A stretch of 60,774 nucleotides of DNA from an uncultured Candidatus Actinomarina sp. (GTDB taxonomy: Bacteria > Actinomycetota > Acidimicrobiia > Actinomarinales > Actinomarinaceae), in NCBI GenBank assembly GCA_902519215.1, contig CABYIX010000006.1:1-60774 (forward strand). The letters are read 5' to 3'. The notes beneath the pieces were generated by a model that was not told the origin of the DNA, ran no database searches, and saw nothing but the letters and a program-made list of their open reading frames with translations. Below, piece after piece: positions 8,448-17,284 of this stretch (position 1 is the first letter of the stretch; each line of letters begins with the position of its first letter). A program made the translations under genes and the position numbers.

Positions 8448-9595
8448 TAGGTTGTTTTGCTTCTAAAAATTCTAAATAAAATTGGTGAAAAGGTTGCTGT
8501 AATAACTGCAAGAAGTATGATTTGCTGTTCAAGTTCTACAGTTATCAAATCGAGGTGAACACCAATCTCTGCCATAGCAATAATTAAACTAAATCGAGCT
8601 GACAACAAGAAACCTCCGGCAACAATATCCCTAACTTTAATTTTTGAAAAAACTAGGAGTAGAGACGGTATAAATTTTACACCAACAGCAATCAAGAAAA
8701 GGTAGCCTACTTCAACAAAAAACTGAGTCTCACTAAAAACATTAATGTCATAATTTAATCCAATATTTATAAAAAATATTGGAATTAGGAAACCATACGA
8801 AAATCCCTTTAAGCTGCTTTCAAGAGTTCCCCTGTTCGAAAATATGAATGCAAAAATTGTACCTGCTAAAAATGCACCAAGTATTGGCTCAATATCAAAT
8901 ATGACAGATACTCCAACTAATGTAAGCATCAAAGCTAGAGAGCTCCTAATTCCTAACTCATCTGGATCATTTCCATCAAACATCCTAGAAAATAATTGAG
9001 GATTCCACCAAGCAACCCTTCTGATAATTCTTAAAATTAGGATTACAACTATGAAATATAGAACAACATTTAAGTTAGATAGTGAAAGACCTCCTGCTCT
9101 TATAAAAGAAGCATATACAGTGGCTGCCAATAAGGTCAGAATATCTGCAAGTAAAGCAACCATAAATAAGGTTTGGCCATAATTTGTTTTAATAGTGTCA
9201 TCACTTCTAAGAATTGTTATGACGATGTCTACACTTGTTGTACACAGAACTAATGCTAAAAAGATTGGATATCCTAAGCTAGATATTAAATAGAATGAAG
9301 TTCCAACAGTTAAAAGGTATATTGACATTGGCAATGCTAAAGTTCTTAGGCCTTTTTCTCTAAAAGTTTCTAATTCAATTTCAAAACCCGATAAGAACAT
9401 TAATAATAAAAAACCAAGAATTGCTAAACCAGAAATAAACTCAGAAGTTTCTACAATTCCTAATACTGGCCCGACGGTAATACCATATGCAATTTCAAGA
9501 ACTATTCCAGGAATCTTGATTCTTTGAGCTAAAAGAGGCAATATAAATGCACCTAATGAAATAATTACTAACGACTCAGCTTGAAATTCTTCCAT
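8447..9595 (-). CDS. CPA2-family cation/proton antiporter (Kef/NapA-like)
   Basis: Monovalent cation/H+ antiporter of 382 aa with some 11-12 membrane helices. The N-terminus (LVIISLGAFILPLLAQRIKIPGIVLEI) and GFLLLMFLSGFEIEL are typical of Kef/Nha family 2 proteins. The core has EPILGAFLAGTIFA and a charged stretch near residue 340. It lacks a cytosolic RCK tail; that function is supplied by the gene immediately upstream (3-bp gap), a separate RCK protein. The pair resembles two-component KhtTU/CPA2-RCK systems. The ion (K+ or Na+) cannot be told from sequence alone. Confidence 0.85.
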   Translation of the reverse strand: MEEFQAESLVIISLGAFILPLLAQRIKIPGIVLEIAYGITVGPVLGIVETSEFISGLAILGFLLLMFLSGFEIELETFREKGLRTLALPMSIYLLTVGTSFYLISSLGYPIFLALVLCTTSVDIVITILRSDDTIKTNYGQTLFMVALLADILTLLAATVYASFIRAGGLSLSNLNVVLYFIVVILILRIIRRVAWWNPQLFSRMFDGNDPDELGIRSSLALMLTLVGVSVIFDIEPILGAFLAGTIFAFIFSNRGTLESSLKGFSYGFLIPIFFINIGLNYDINVFSETQFFVEVGYLFLIAVGVKFIPSLLLVFSKIKVRDIVAGGFLLSARFSLIIAMAEIGVHLDLITVELEQQIILLAVITATFSPILFRIFRSKTT

Positions 9596-9598
9596 ATT

Positions 9599-11002
9599 TT
9601 ATCCGGGAATATAAAGTACTGAACATTTAGAATTTTTAGAAACAAACTCAACGATTTTACGCCCTTGCCATGTTTGTGTAGCACTTGAACTGACAATAGA
9701 GAGGTCAAATTTTGAAGTTTGCTCAGAAAATATTTTCGCTTCATTGCCTTCATGGGTTTCAATATCTAATTGAACCTCATGAGAAAGAGCAAGGTCTTGC
9801 AATTTTTCAAGAGTACCTGCAAGTTGCTTTTCGTTATCTTGTTGAAGAAACTTGGGTTGATTGATGTTTATAGCAACTAAATTCGCAGACATTGCAGAAG
9901 CAAGATCAAATGCAATTGAATTTGAGCTATTTTCGTCAAAATTACTATTTATTAGTAATCCAATTGTTTTATAAGGATAAGTCGAACGAGAAAATAAGAT
10001 TGGAGTATTCGTTTTAGATGCAGTATTTAACATATATCTAATTTTTGCTCTTGAAGTGGTCTCCTCAATTGGATAAAAGATAGTACCTACAGAATTATCA
10101 TTCATGAATTTATCTATATCTTTATTAGATATTTTACTTTTATATGTTGTATTAAATTCTTGGTCTTTCAATACAGCTTTGAGTGTTTCTTGCGTAGTCT
10201 CTAAATTATTTTCAAATAAATCTTCTTTAGTAAGAAGCTGTAAAGATGTTGCTTTAGTGTTTCTTATATAAAACTCAGATTCAGAAAGGTTCTTTAAGTT
10301 ATTTTCTTTTTCTAGTATTACAAAAACATCTTTACCAAACTCAAGAGGAAATCTTGATTCTGAACCAGAGAACAAATTGATAACATTAGAAAATGCCCCT
10401 GATTGTAAGACAATTGTAACCAAGTCACCTGTTTCAATTTCAGTATCACCATGAGGTATGATTACTTTCCCTTTTCTTAGAAGAGCTCCAACAATATAAT
10501 AATCAGATCCAATCTCTCTTAATGTTTTTCCTCTTACAGGGCTATCAAAACTTATCTCAATCTCTATTGCCTCAGCTCGACCCCCAGCGAAAGCCTGGGA
10601 TACTACTCTTCTTGGCTCAAGTATATGTTCGAATCTTCTAGCGAGTAATATATTGGGCTCAACTACTTCAACATCCATTTCTTTATACTTGTTTAAATTT
10701 ACCGATTGATTAATTACGGAAGACAATCTTAAGATATTGCTTTGTTTTGCAATCTTTAAAATTTCAAGATTAACTTCATCATCTACCGTAAGAGTAACAA
10801 CAGCTGTTGCTTGACCTAAACCAGCTTTTCTTAAAACTAATGCGGAGGTACCATCTCCTTGAATTTTTTCAATTTGCCTATTTGTAGTAAAATTTCTAAG
10901 TTTATCCTGGTCAATATCAACGACGGAAATAGACCAACCTGAACTGATCCTATTGATTAGCTCTTTAGCTTCACCATGCGCGCCTACTATTATTACTTTC
11001 AC
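9599..11002 (-). CDS. RCK (TrkA-N/TrkA-C) regulatory protein with C-terminal USP-like domain
   Basis: Cytosolic gating partner for the antiporter downstream. Residues 1-115 form a Rossmann TrkA-N domain starting KVIIVGAHGEAKELINRI, where the glycine motif is slightly atypical (GAHGEA). Residues about 145-215 are a TrkA-C/RCK-C domain (RGKTLREIGSDYYIVGALLR). After a variable middle section, residues about 310-467 look like a universal-stress-protein fold (PYKTIGLLINSNF ... DLSIVSSSATQTWQGRKIV). The order TrkA-N, TrkA-C, USP joins nucleotide/redox sensing to a stress-type ATP or AMP sensor; the latter is inferred. The gene is preceded by a 116-bp spacer that likely holds the operon promoter. 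Confidence 0.82.
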   Translation of the reverse strand: MKVIIVGAHGEAKELINRISSGWSISVVDIDQDKLRNFTTNRQIEKIQGDGTSALVLRKAGLGQATAVVTLTVDDEVNLEILKIAKQSNILRLSSVINQSVNLNKYKEMDVEVVEPNILLARRFEHILEPRRVVSQAFAGGRAEAIEIEISFDSPVRGKTLREIGSDYYIVGALLRKGKVIIPHGDTEIETGDLVTIVLQSGAFSNVINLFSGSESRFPLEFGKDVFVILEKENNLKNLSESEFYIRNTKATSLQLLTKEDLFENNLETTQETLKAVLKDQEFNTTYKSKISNKDIDKFMNDNSVGTIFYPIEETTSRAKIRYMLNTASKTNTPILFSRSTYPYKTIGLLINSNFDENSSNSIAFDLASAMSANLVAININQPKFLQQDNEKQLAGTLEKLQDLALSHEVQLDIETHEGNEAKIFSEQTSKFDLSIVSSSATQTWQGRKIVEFVSKNSKCSVLYIPG

Positions 11003-11118
11003 GAGTTTTATTATCCTATATTCTCATTTTAGTGAAAGAATTAGTTTGAAATTATTAATTTGAGTAAAAACAGTAAAAAACCTAATGTTTATTGGAATAT
11101 TATTATGATTTAATATTA

Positions 11119-12210
11119 CTAACTATTGAATAAAAAGTGTAAGACATCTCCATCTTGAACGATATATTCTTTTCCTTCTGTTTTAAGCTTGCCAGCTTCT
11201 TTTGCACCTTTTTCGCCACCATGTTTGACAAAATCATCAAATGCAATTGTTTCAGCACGAATAAATCCATTTTCAAAATCACCATGAATTTTTCCTGCTG
11301 CTTTTGGTGCTGTATCACCTACATTTATTGTCCATGCTTTAACTTCTTGTGGACCAGCTGTGAAATAAGTTTGAAGACCCAAAAGTTCATACCCAGCTTT
11401 AATGAGTCGGTCTAAACCTGATTCATTTTGTCCCATATCAATTAAAAACTCTTTCTTTTCTTCACTACTCAACTCAGATATCTCAGCTTCAATATTTGCG
11501 CAAATTGCAACAACTTTTGAATTTTGACTTTTCGCATAGTTTACAATTTGATCAAGATGGGGATTATGTTCAAAACCATCTTCACTCACATTAGCTACAT
11601 ACAAAATTGGTTTAATTGTAAGCAATTGAAAACCTTTTAGTAACTTAATTTCTTCTTCATCAAAAGATAACGTACGAACACTGTGACCTTCTTCAAGGAC
11701 TGGAAGAATTTTTTCTAATAAAACCTTTAGTGGTATACCGTCTTTCTGACCAGACTTAGTATTTTTAATAGCTTTGTCATAAAGCTTTTCAACTGTTGCT
11801 AAATCAGCTAAAACTAATTCAGTATTTATTACCTCAATATCATCGATAGGTGAAACTTTTCCTGAAACATGAACAATGTCATCATCTTCAAAAGCACGAA
11901 CTACATGAACGATGGCATCAGTTTCCCTAATGTTCATTAAAAACTGATTACCTAAACCCTCTCCTTTTGATGCTCCCTCAACTAATCCTGCGATATCAAC
12001 AAACTCCATAGTTGTTGGCAAGATCTTTTTTGGATTTACTATTTTTGCTAATTCTTCCAGACGAAAATCATTCACTGGCACAACACCAACATTTGGCTCT
12101 ATTGTACAGAAAGGATAGTTTTCTGATTCTATACCAGCTTGAGTTAGTGCATTAAACAGAGTTGATTTACCAACATTTGGCAATCCAACTATTCCACATT
12201 TAAATCCCAT
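11119..12210 (-). CDS. ychF: Redox-regulated ribosome-associated ATPase YchF (OLA1)
   Basis: Obg-family P-loop protein that prefers ATP. The 363-aa length is standard. G1 is [15 protein letters not shown] at residues 8-22, followed by [35 protein letters not shown] (G3) and the non-canonical G4 NVSE that marks the ATP-specific YchF group. The C-terminal TGS domain ends in the conserved [12 protein letters not shown]. It stands alone on the minus strand, divergent from a MFS gene 117 bp away. Confidence 0.96.
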   Translation of the reverse strand: MGFKCGIVGLPNVGKSTLFNALTQAGIESENYPFCTIEPNVGVVPVNDFRLEELAKIVNPKKILPTTMEFVDIAGLVEGASKGEGLGNQFLMNIRETDAIVHVVRAFEDDDIVHVSGKVSPIDDIEVINTELVLADLATVEKLYDKAIKNTKSGQKDGIPLKVLLEKILPVLEEGHSVRTLSFDEEEIKLLKGFQLLTIKPILYVANVSEDGFEHNPHLDQIVNYAKSQNSKVVAICANIEAEISELSSEEKKEFLIDMGQNESGLDRLIKAGYELLGLQTYFTAGPQEVKAWTINVGDTAPKAAGKIHGDFENGFIRAETIAFDDFVKHGGEKGAKEAGKLKTEGKEYIVQDGDVLHFLFNS

Positions 12211-12287
12211 TATTATCCCTTTGTCGAAATCAAGACATAAGTAAATATAGTGGTTTGTTTAATTAAAATTAAATTTCTTGACATCAT

Positions 12288-12327
12288 CATCAAGATATTT
12301 TGATTAAAGTCTTTAATAAGGGGGGAT
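12288..12327 (+). promoter_or_regulatory. Candidate promoter and strong RBS for the MFS gene
   Basis: A consensus -35 TTGACA (12288-12293) is followed by a perfect 13-bp palindrome TTAAAGTCTTTAA (12304-12316) in the place where the -10 and start site should fall. A very G-rich ribosome-binding site, AAGGGGGG (12318-12325), ends 2 bp before the ATG. The palindrome may be an operator. The -10 itself is not obvious, so the promoter call is tentative. Confidence 0.4.
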
Positions 12328-13632
12328 ATGAACGAAAAAAATAACAAAAGAACGATATTTGGATGGTCTATGTATGACTGGGCCAAATCAGCTTATGAAA
12401 CAACTACATTAGGAGCGGTGCTTCCGGTCTACTTCGTTAGCGTAGTTGTACCTGAAGAAGGGTTCGAATTTAGAGGAAACATTTATACAGGAGCTGAGGT
12501 CTGGGGATTTGCTATTGGTTCTGCTTTGTTTATATTTTTCTTAATAATGCCAACAATTGGTGCAATTGGTGACATGTCTGGCAACAGAATGAAGTTCTTT
12601 AAAATCTTTGCTTATGGTGGTGCTGTGTTTGCATCTTCATTTTATTTTGCAACATCAGGTGATGTAATATTAACTTTGGGCATTTACTTTTTAGCACAGT
12701 TTGGTGCTACTGGATCTAATGTTTTTTACGATAGTGTTCTAAAGGATATTACTACTGATGATACAATTGATGCTGTTTCTGCAAGAGGATACGCTCTTGG
12801 TTATCTAGGTGGTGGGACACAACTAATACTATCTTTTGTAATAATTCTTCTCGGTCCCGATCTTCTTGGAATAGATACTGCATTAGCATCAAGAATTGCA
12901 ATAACTCTTGCTGGTATCTGGTGGCTCATCTTCTCAGTATTTAGTTTTTCTAGAATGAATATTGTTGAAACAAAATCAAATACTGAAAAAACCTCCATAG
13001 CAAGTGCTTATAGTAGAAATTTTAAAACATTGAAAAAAATCAAAAAGTTTCCTTTCTTAATGTACTTTTTAGTTGCTTATATATTTTTCTGGGATGGCTT
13101 ACAAACTTTAATTAATATGTCTGCAGCATTTTTTACAGAAGTATTACTTTTAGATCAAACACAAGTGTTAATTGTATTTTTAGTTGTTCAGTTTGTAGCC
13201 TACTTTGGTGCAAAATTAGCAGGTAATCTAGCCACTAAAATAGGGCAAAAGAATGTGTTGTATTACACAATGTTTTTGCTTTTCATAGTTGGAAATGCCG
13301 CTTACTTTGTTCCAGAAAAACAATTAATCCCAGTTATTTTAATGGGAGTACTCACTGCAATGGGAATGGGTGGACTTCAATCAGTTAGTAGAAGTGTCTA
13401 TGCAGCAATGTTGCCTAAGGGTGCTGAAGGAGAGTTTATGGGATTCTTTTCAGTACTCTCTAGATTTTCTGCAATATGGGGTCCATTAATTTATGCTTAC
13501 GTGAGTGCATCTACTGGAAATCCGAGATTGTCGCTTCCTGTAATCACCTCATTCTTTTTAATTGGAGCCCTTTTATTAAGGTCTGTTGATATGGATAAAA
13601 GAATCAGTGAAGAAGAATGGGCAGCTAGTTAA
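12328..13632 (+). CDS. MFS transporter, UMF1/Atg22-like
   Basis: Twelve-helix permease of 434 aa. The N-terminal signature GWSMYDWAKSAYETTTLGAVLPVYF is that of the UMF1 (vacuole-effluxer/Atg22-like) branch of the major facilitator superfamily, and the central loop near residue 215-240 is basic. Bacterial members have no well-established substrate, though amino acids are suspected. A G-rich ribosome-binding site precedes the ATG. The 3' end overlaps convergent folD by 8 bp. A second UMF1 member lies at 15717-16931; the two share family features but differ strongly in sequence. Confidence 0.87.
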   Translation: MNEKNNKRTIFGWSMYDWAKSAYETTTLGAVLPVYFVSVVVPEEGFEFRGNIYTGAEVWGFAIGSALFIFFLIMPTIGAIGDMSGNRMKFFKIFAYGGAVFASSFYFATSGDVILTLGIYFLAQFGATGSNVFYDSVLKDITTDDTIDAVSARGYALGYLGGGTQLILSFVIILLGPDLLGIDTALASRIAITLAGIWWLIFSVFSFSRMNIVETKSNTEKTSIASAYSRNFKTLKKIKKFPFLMYFLVAYIFFWDGLQTLINMSAAFFTEVLLLDQTQVLIVFLVVQFVAYFGAKLAGNLATKIGQKNVLYYTMFLLFIVGNAAYFVPEKQLIPVILMGVLTAMGMGGLQSVSRSVYAAMLPKGAEGEFMGFFSVLSRFSAIWGPLIYAYVSASTGNPRLSLPVITSFFLIGALLLRSVDMDKRISEEEWAAS

Positions 13633-14464
13633 ATTTAATTAGATTAGATAAATTTAAAAATAGTGCAGATACTGTTATAGGCCCTACTCCTCCGGGATAA
13701 GGTGCTCTTGCATTCACTACTTGATCAAGATTATGAGTGTCAACATCTCCATATGTTTTATTATCTACAGAAGATATGCCAATATCAATAACGGTTGCCC
13801 CTTCATTGATGTAGGAATAATCATAAAGCTTTGGTGAGCCAATTGCAGAAATAAAAATATCAGCACTTTGAGTGTATAGTTTTTGATTTGTAGTTTTACT
13901 ATGAATAACAGTAACATTGCCATCATAATCTTTCGATGATAATATTTTTGCTAAAGGAGCTGAGACTAAACGTGATCTTCCAGCTATCACAATATTCTTA
14001 TCAATCGTTTGGATATCATAAAATTTTAAAAGTTCTAAAACCGCAAGTGAAGTCGCAGGAATTAACTTAAATGTATCTGAAAATAAGCTTCCTAAGTTGT
14101 GTGTAGTTAAACCATCAACATCTACATGATAAGGAATACAATTTATAGCTTCTTCTTGGTTTAAGTGTTCAGGAAGAGGTAGCTGAATAATTAAACCATC
14201 AGTATTTTTTGAATTTTCAATAACTATGTCTTCTAAAGTCTCTTGAGTTGTATTGACATCTAGTTTTATCCAATGAAATACCACTCCTAACTCTTTTGCC
14301 TTTTCCTCTTTACGTGATACATATAATAAGGAAGCGGGGTTATCACCAACTGTAATTGCAGTCATGTGAGGCTTTTTATCTTCTTTGGAGTATTGTTGAA
14401 AAACTTCAGAACTTATATCATCAAGTTCTTTTGCTACTGGTTTTCCATAAAGTATTTGTACCAT
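13625..14464 (-). CDS. folD: Divergent methylene-THF dehydrogenase/cyclohydrolase FolD
   Basis: Interconverts 5,10-methylene-THF and 10-formyl-THF in one-carbon metabolism. About 279 aa from the ATG at 14464; the frame opens at GTG 14470. The family landmarks are present: YVSRKEEKA with the catalytic Lys, QLPLPEHLN, DVDG and APYPGGVGPIT. Several conserved spots are altered. The Lys before DVDG is Val, the PCTPxG motif reads PATSLA, and the dinucleotide loop is GRSRLVSAP instead of GxSxIVGxP. The enzyme is therefore probably functional but divergent. It is divergent from aspC with about 70 bp between the starts. Confidence 0.9.
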   Translation of the reverse strand: MVQILYGKPVAKELDDISSEVFQQYSKEDKKPHMTAITVGDNPASLLYVSRKEEKAKELGVVFHWIKLDVNTTQETLEDIVIENSKNTDGLIIQLPLPEHLNQEEAINCIPYHVDVDGLTTHNLGSLFSDTFKLIPATSLAVLELLKFYDIQTIDKNIVIAGRSRLVSAPLAKILSSKDYDGNVTVIHSKTTNQKLYTQSADIFISAIGSPKLYDYSYINEGATVIDIGISSVDNKTYGDVDTHNLDQVVNARAPYPGGVGPITVSALFLNLSNLIKFN

Positions 14465-14533
14465 CCACACAGTTTAATAATTATGAAACGTATTTAGTAA
14501 ATAAGTTTATTAAAATAACTCTGGAACTAAATT

Positions 14534-15724
14534 ATGGAAATTTCAAAATTAGATAAATTAATTAAGCCTTCAGGAACTATGGCAATCTCTAACAAAGCAA
14601 GAGAGCTTAAATCACAAGGTAAACCAGTAATTGGATTTGGGGCAGGGGAACCAGATTTTCCATCACCCAAGTATGTTGTAGAGGCAGCAAAAAATGCCAT
14701 TGAAGATCCTAAAAATCATAAATATTCACCTGTAGCTGGATTAGCCACTCTAAGAAACGAAATCGCTCGAACTACGCTTGAATACTCTGGCTTTGAAGTC
14801 GACCCAAATAACATCCTTGTGTCCAATGGTGGCAAACAAGCCATTATTACCAGCATGTTGGCAATATTAAATCCTTCAGATGAAGTAATTATTCCAGCTC
14901 CATATTGGACTACATACCCTGAAGCTGTAAAGATAGCTGGTGGGAATCCAGTATTTATTCAATCTACTAAAGAACAAGATTTTAAAATTGATGTAGATAT
15001 GCTTGAAACAGTAAAAACAGATAAAACAAAATTATTAATTTGGTGTTCCCCGTCAAATCCTACAGGTGTTGTTTACTCCAAAGATGAAGCTGAAGCTATA
15101 TATCAATGGGTTTTTGATAATAATATTTGGATTATGTCAGATGAATTATACGAACATTTAGTTTACGAAGGTGAAGCTACCCCATCACCCGCCTTGATTG
15201 ATAAAGAGTTAAATAATACATTAGTAATAAATGGGGTTTCCAAAGCTTACTCTATGACTGGATGGAGAGTTGGCTGGTTAATTGCTAATAATGAGGTCAT
15301 GGGACTTGCTAAAAAAATTCAATCACAAGCAACATCAAATGTGTCAAATGTTTCACAATTAGCAGCAGAGTCTGCACTTAAAAATGGATTAGATGTAACA
15401 AAAGAGATGAAGATTGCATTTGAACGAAGAAGGAATTACGCAATCAAAAAACTTGAGAGTATTGACAACTTAAGTGTTGTAAATGGTTCTGGTGCTTTTT
15501 ATCTATATGTAGATGTCAATTTTTACTGTAGTGGAAAATTCGTAGACATTAATTCATCAGAAGAATTCTGCAATTGGTTAATTGAAAACTATTTTATTGC
15601 ATTTGTTCCTGGTGAGGTTTTTGGTACAAATGGTTTTATGAGATTATCATATGCGCTAAGTGATCAAGAATTAGAAGAAGGCTTAGAAAGACTTGCTACA
15701 GCAGTAAATGATTTAAATGGGTAA
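14534..15724 (+). CDS. aspC: Aspartate aminotransferase, class I fold
   Basis: PLP enzyme of 396 aa that exchanges amino groups between aspartate/oxaloacetate and glutamate/2-oxoglutarate. Motifs: PVIGFGAGEPDFPSP at the N-terminus, SNPTGVVYS (Asn binding PLP), SDELYEHLVYEG, the Schiff-base Lys in NGVSKAYSMTGWRVGW (about 235) and the C-terminal FMRLSYALS with the substrate-carboxylate Arg. The family is the Bacillus/Thermus type (aspartate or aspartate/prephenate). The last 8 bases overlap the next gene's start, so both are cotranscribed. Confidence 0.9.
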   Translation: MEISKLDKLIKPSGTMAISNKARELKSQGKPVIGFGAGEPDFPSPKYVVEAAKNAIEDPKNHKYSPVAGLATLRNEIARTTLEYSGFEVDPNNILVSNGGKQAIITSMLAILNPSDEVIIPAPYWTTYPEAVKIAGGNPVFIQSTKEQDFKIDVDMLETVKTDKTKLLIWCSPSNPTGVVYSKDEAEAIYQWVFDNNIWIMSDELYEHLVYEGEATPSPALIDKELNNTLVINGVSKAYSMTGWRVGWLIANNEVMGLAKKIQSQATSNVSNVSQLAAESALKNGLDVTKEMKIAFERRRNYAIKKLESIDNLSVVNGSGAFYLYVDVNFYCSGKFVDINSSEEFCNWLIENYFIAFVPGEVFGTNGFMRLSYALSDQELEEGLERLATAVNDLNG

Positions 15725-16931
15725 TGTTAAAAAAAGGAGTCTGTTTTCTTGGCTTCTATTTGATTTAGCAAACACAGTTTATGCATTTATAATTCCAGGC
15801 CTTTATTTCTCAGTATGGTTAGTAAGTGAAAAAGGATGGACAGATCAGCAGTTAGGTCTAGCAACATCTTCAGCAATGGTTATAGTTGCAATTCTAGGAC
15901 CTTGGATTGGTAGGAAATCGGATAGTTCAGAAGGTAAGAAAAAGCTCTTATTAATCATGACACTACTCTGTATAATTTCTACATTTTTACTTGGAACTTT
16001 TAGTGTGGAAATATCTGTTCTCCTATTTGTTATATCTTTGATTGGCTTCAACCTAGGCTCTGTTGTTTACGATGCATTGATAGTTTCTGTAAGTAATAAC
16101 GAAAATCGTGGAAAAATATCTGGACTAGGTGTTGCTTTTGGATATACAGGTTCTTTAATTGGGTTTGGCGTCGCCACTCTTCTTCAAAATAATGGCTATA
16201 GCTACGAAGAAATTTTTAAATCTGTTGCTTTATTATTTTTAATTTTTTCATTACCAGCATTTTTCTTTATTGAAGAAAAAATTGTTTCTTCAGAGAAAAT
16301 TAAAACTAGTATATTAAATTCATTAAATATTGTTATTAAATCATGGAAGCATTCCCGTGAATACGAAGGGTTAACAAGATTTTTAATTGGAAGATTTTTT
16401 TATGCTGATGCAATCAATACACTAATTAGTGGACTTTTAGCAGTCTATCTCGTTGAAGAGGTTGGTCTTACTCCTGGTGATAGTCAAAATATACTAGCTC
16501 TTGCTATAGTCGTTTCAATAATTGGTGGTTATATATTCGGTAAAGCAGCTGACCTATACGGTCCAAGAAAATTAATATTAACAAGTATAGTTTGCTGGAT
16601 TGTGTCCCTTTCGCTTGCAATTGTAGCAACTGAGTTTGATCAACTGTGGTTAATTTATGTTACTGGTGTATTGGGGGGATTTAATATTGGTGGTATTTTT
16701 GCAGTAGATAGAGTATTTATGACACGTCTATCACCAGAGATCCACCTTGGAGAATTCTATGGTTTGTATTCAACTGTTGGTAGATTTGCCACAATACTAG
16801 GACCAATACTTTGGGGTTTAATTGTTAATACTCTTAATCTGAGCAGAAATGTAGCAATGGGATCACTAATTGTGTTACTAGCGGTGTCTTTTTATATTAT
16901 TAAAGATGTTTCAGACAAAGAAAGATACTAG
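15717..16931 (+). CDS. MFS transporter, second UMF1/Atg22-like member
   Basis: Polytopic permease of 404 aa, starting SLFSWLLFDLANTVYAFIIPGLYFS, the UMF1 signature in a form different from the copy at 12328. It has about 12 helices and the loop motif GRKSDSSEGKKK between helices 2 and 3. The ATG lies within the aspC 3' end (ATGGGTAA, 8-base overlap), so it is translationally coupled to the aminotransferase; this hints at amino-acid or dicarboxylate transport without proving it. Its TAG stop shares the CTAG palindrome with the stop of the convergent gene. Confidence 0.85.
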   Translation: MGNVKKRSLFSWLLFDLANTVYAFIIPGLYFSVWLVSEKGWTDQQLGLATSSAMVIVAILGPWIGRKSDSSEGKKKLLLIMTLLCIISTFLLGTFSVEISVLLFVISLIGFNLGSVVYDALIVSVSNNENRGKISGLGVAFGYTGSLIGFGVATLLQNNGYSYEEIFKSVALLFLIFSLPAFFFIEEKIVSSEKIKTSILNSLNIVIKSWKHSREYEGLTRFLIGRFFYADAINTLISGLLAVYLVEEVGLTPGDSQNILALAIVVSIIGGYIFGKAADLYGPRKLILTSIVCWIVSLSLAIVATEFDQLWLIYVTGVLGGFNIGGIFAVDRVFMTRLSPEIHLGEFYGLYSTVGRFATILGPILWGLIVNTLNLSRNVAMGSLIVLLAVSFYIIKDVSDKERY

Positions 16932-17284
16932 AAAAAGAAAAACTTTTTCTTTTTATTTACATCTTCAAGTTGTTGACGAGTATTTTTTAATTTTTCTCTA
17001 AGAAATTCTGCTTCTGCTTCCGCTTTTGCAGCTCTCTCTCTTGCTTCTGCCATCTGCTGACTTGCCTCATGTAGATTACCAAGTTGATTAAGAACTGTAT
17101 TCCATGCATCGAGAGGAACGAGAAGGCTTTCTTCATTTACAGTATCTCCTTCATGTTCTTCTTTAACCTCAGGTTCGTTTGCTGAAGTTTCCTTGTTATC
17201 ATTTTGAACAATATCTTGCTTTTCATTATCTTTATTTAAGAAATTATATTTTTCAGCCATTCGTTCTTCGTAGCTCTTACTCAT
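16928..17284 (-). CDS. Hypothetical coiled-coil protein
   Basis: A 118-aa protein I do not recognise. Residues 1-50 are charged and probably disordered (rich in Glu, Asn, Asp, Lys). Residues 52-112 form a helical coiled coil (PLDAWNTVLNQLGNLHEASQ followed by an Ala/Glu/Arg/Lys heptad-like stretch). The C-terminus is Lys-rich and ends in four Phe, encoded by a terminator palindrome. The N-terminus has no signal or membrane segment. It is cotranscribed with the TIGR01777 gene (8-base overlap). Partner-binding or scaffold roles are possible; none is shown. Confidence 0.75.
   Translation of the reverse strand: MSKSYEERMAEKYNFLNKDNEKQDIVQNDNKETSANEPEVKEEHEGDTVNEESLLVPLDAWNTVLNQLGNLHEASQQMAEARERAAKAEAEAEFLREKLKNTRQQLEDVNKKKKFFFF
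16932..16954. terminator. Bidirectional A/T palindrome terminator inside a coding end
   Basis: AAAAAGAAAAA, C, TTTTTCTTTTT form a perfect palindrome (11-bp arms) directly after the shared CTAG stop of two convergent genes. Either transcript would fold an A-U stem ending in a U-run. On the minus strand the same bases are the last codons of the 16928-17284 gene and encode its KKKKFFFF tail. Confidence 0.55.
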
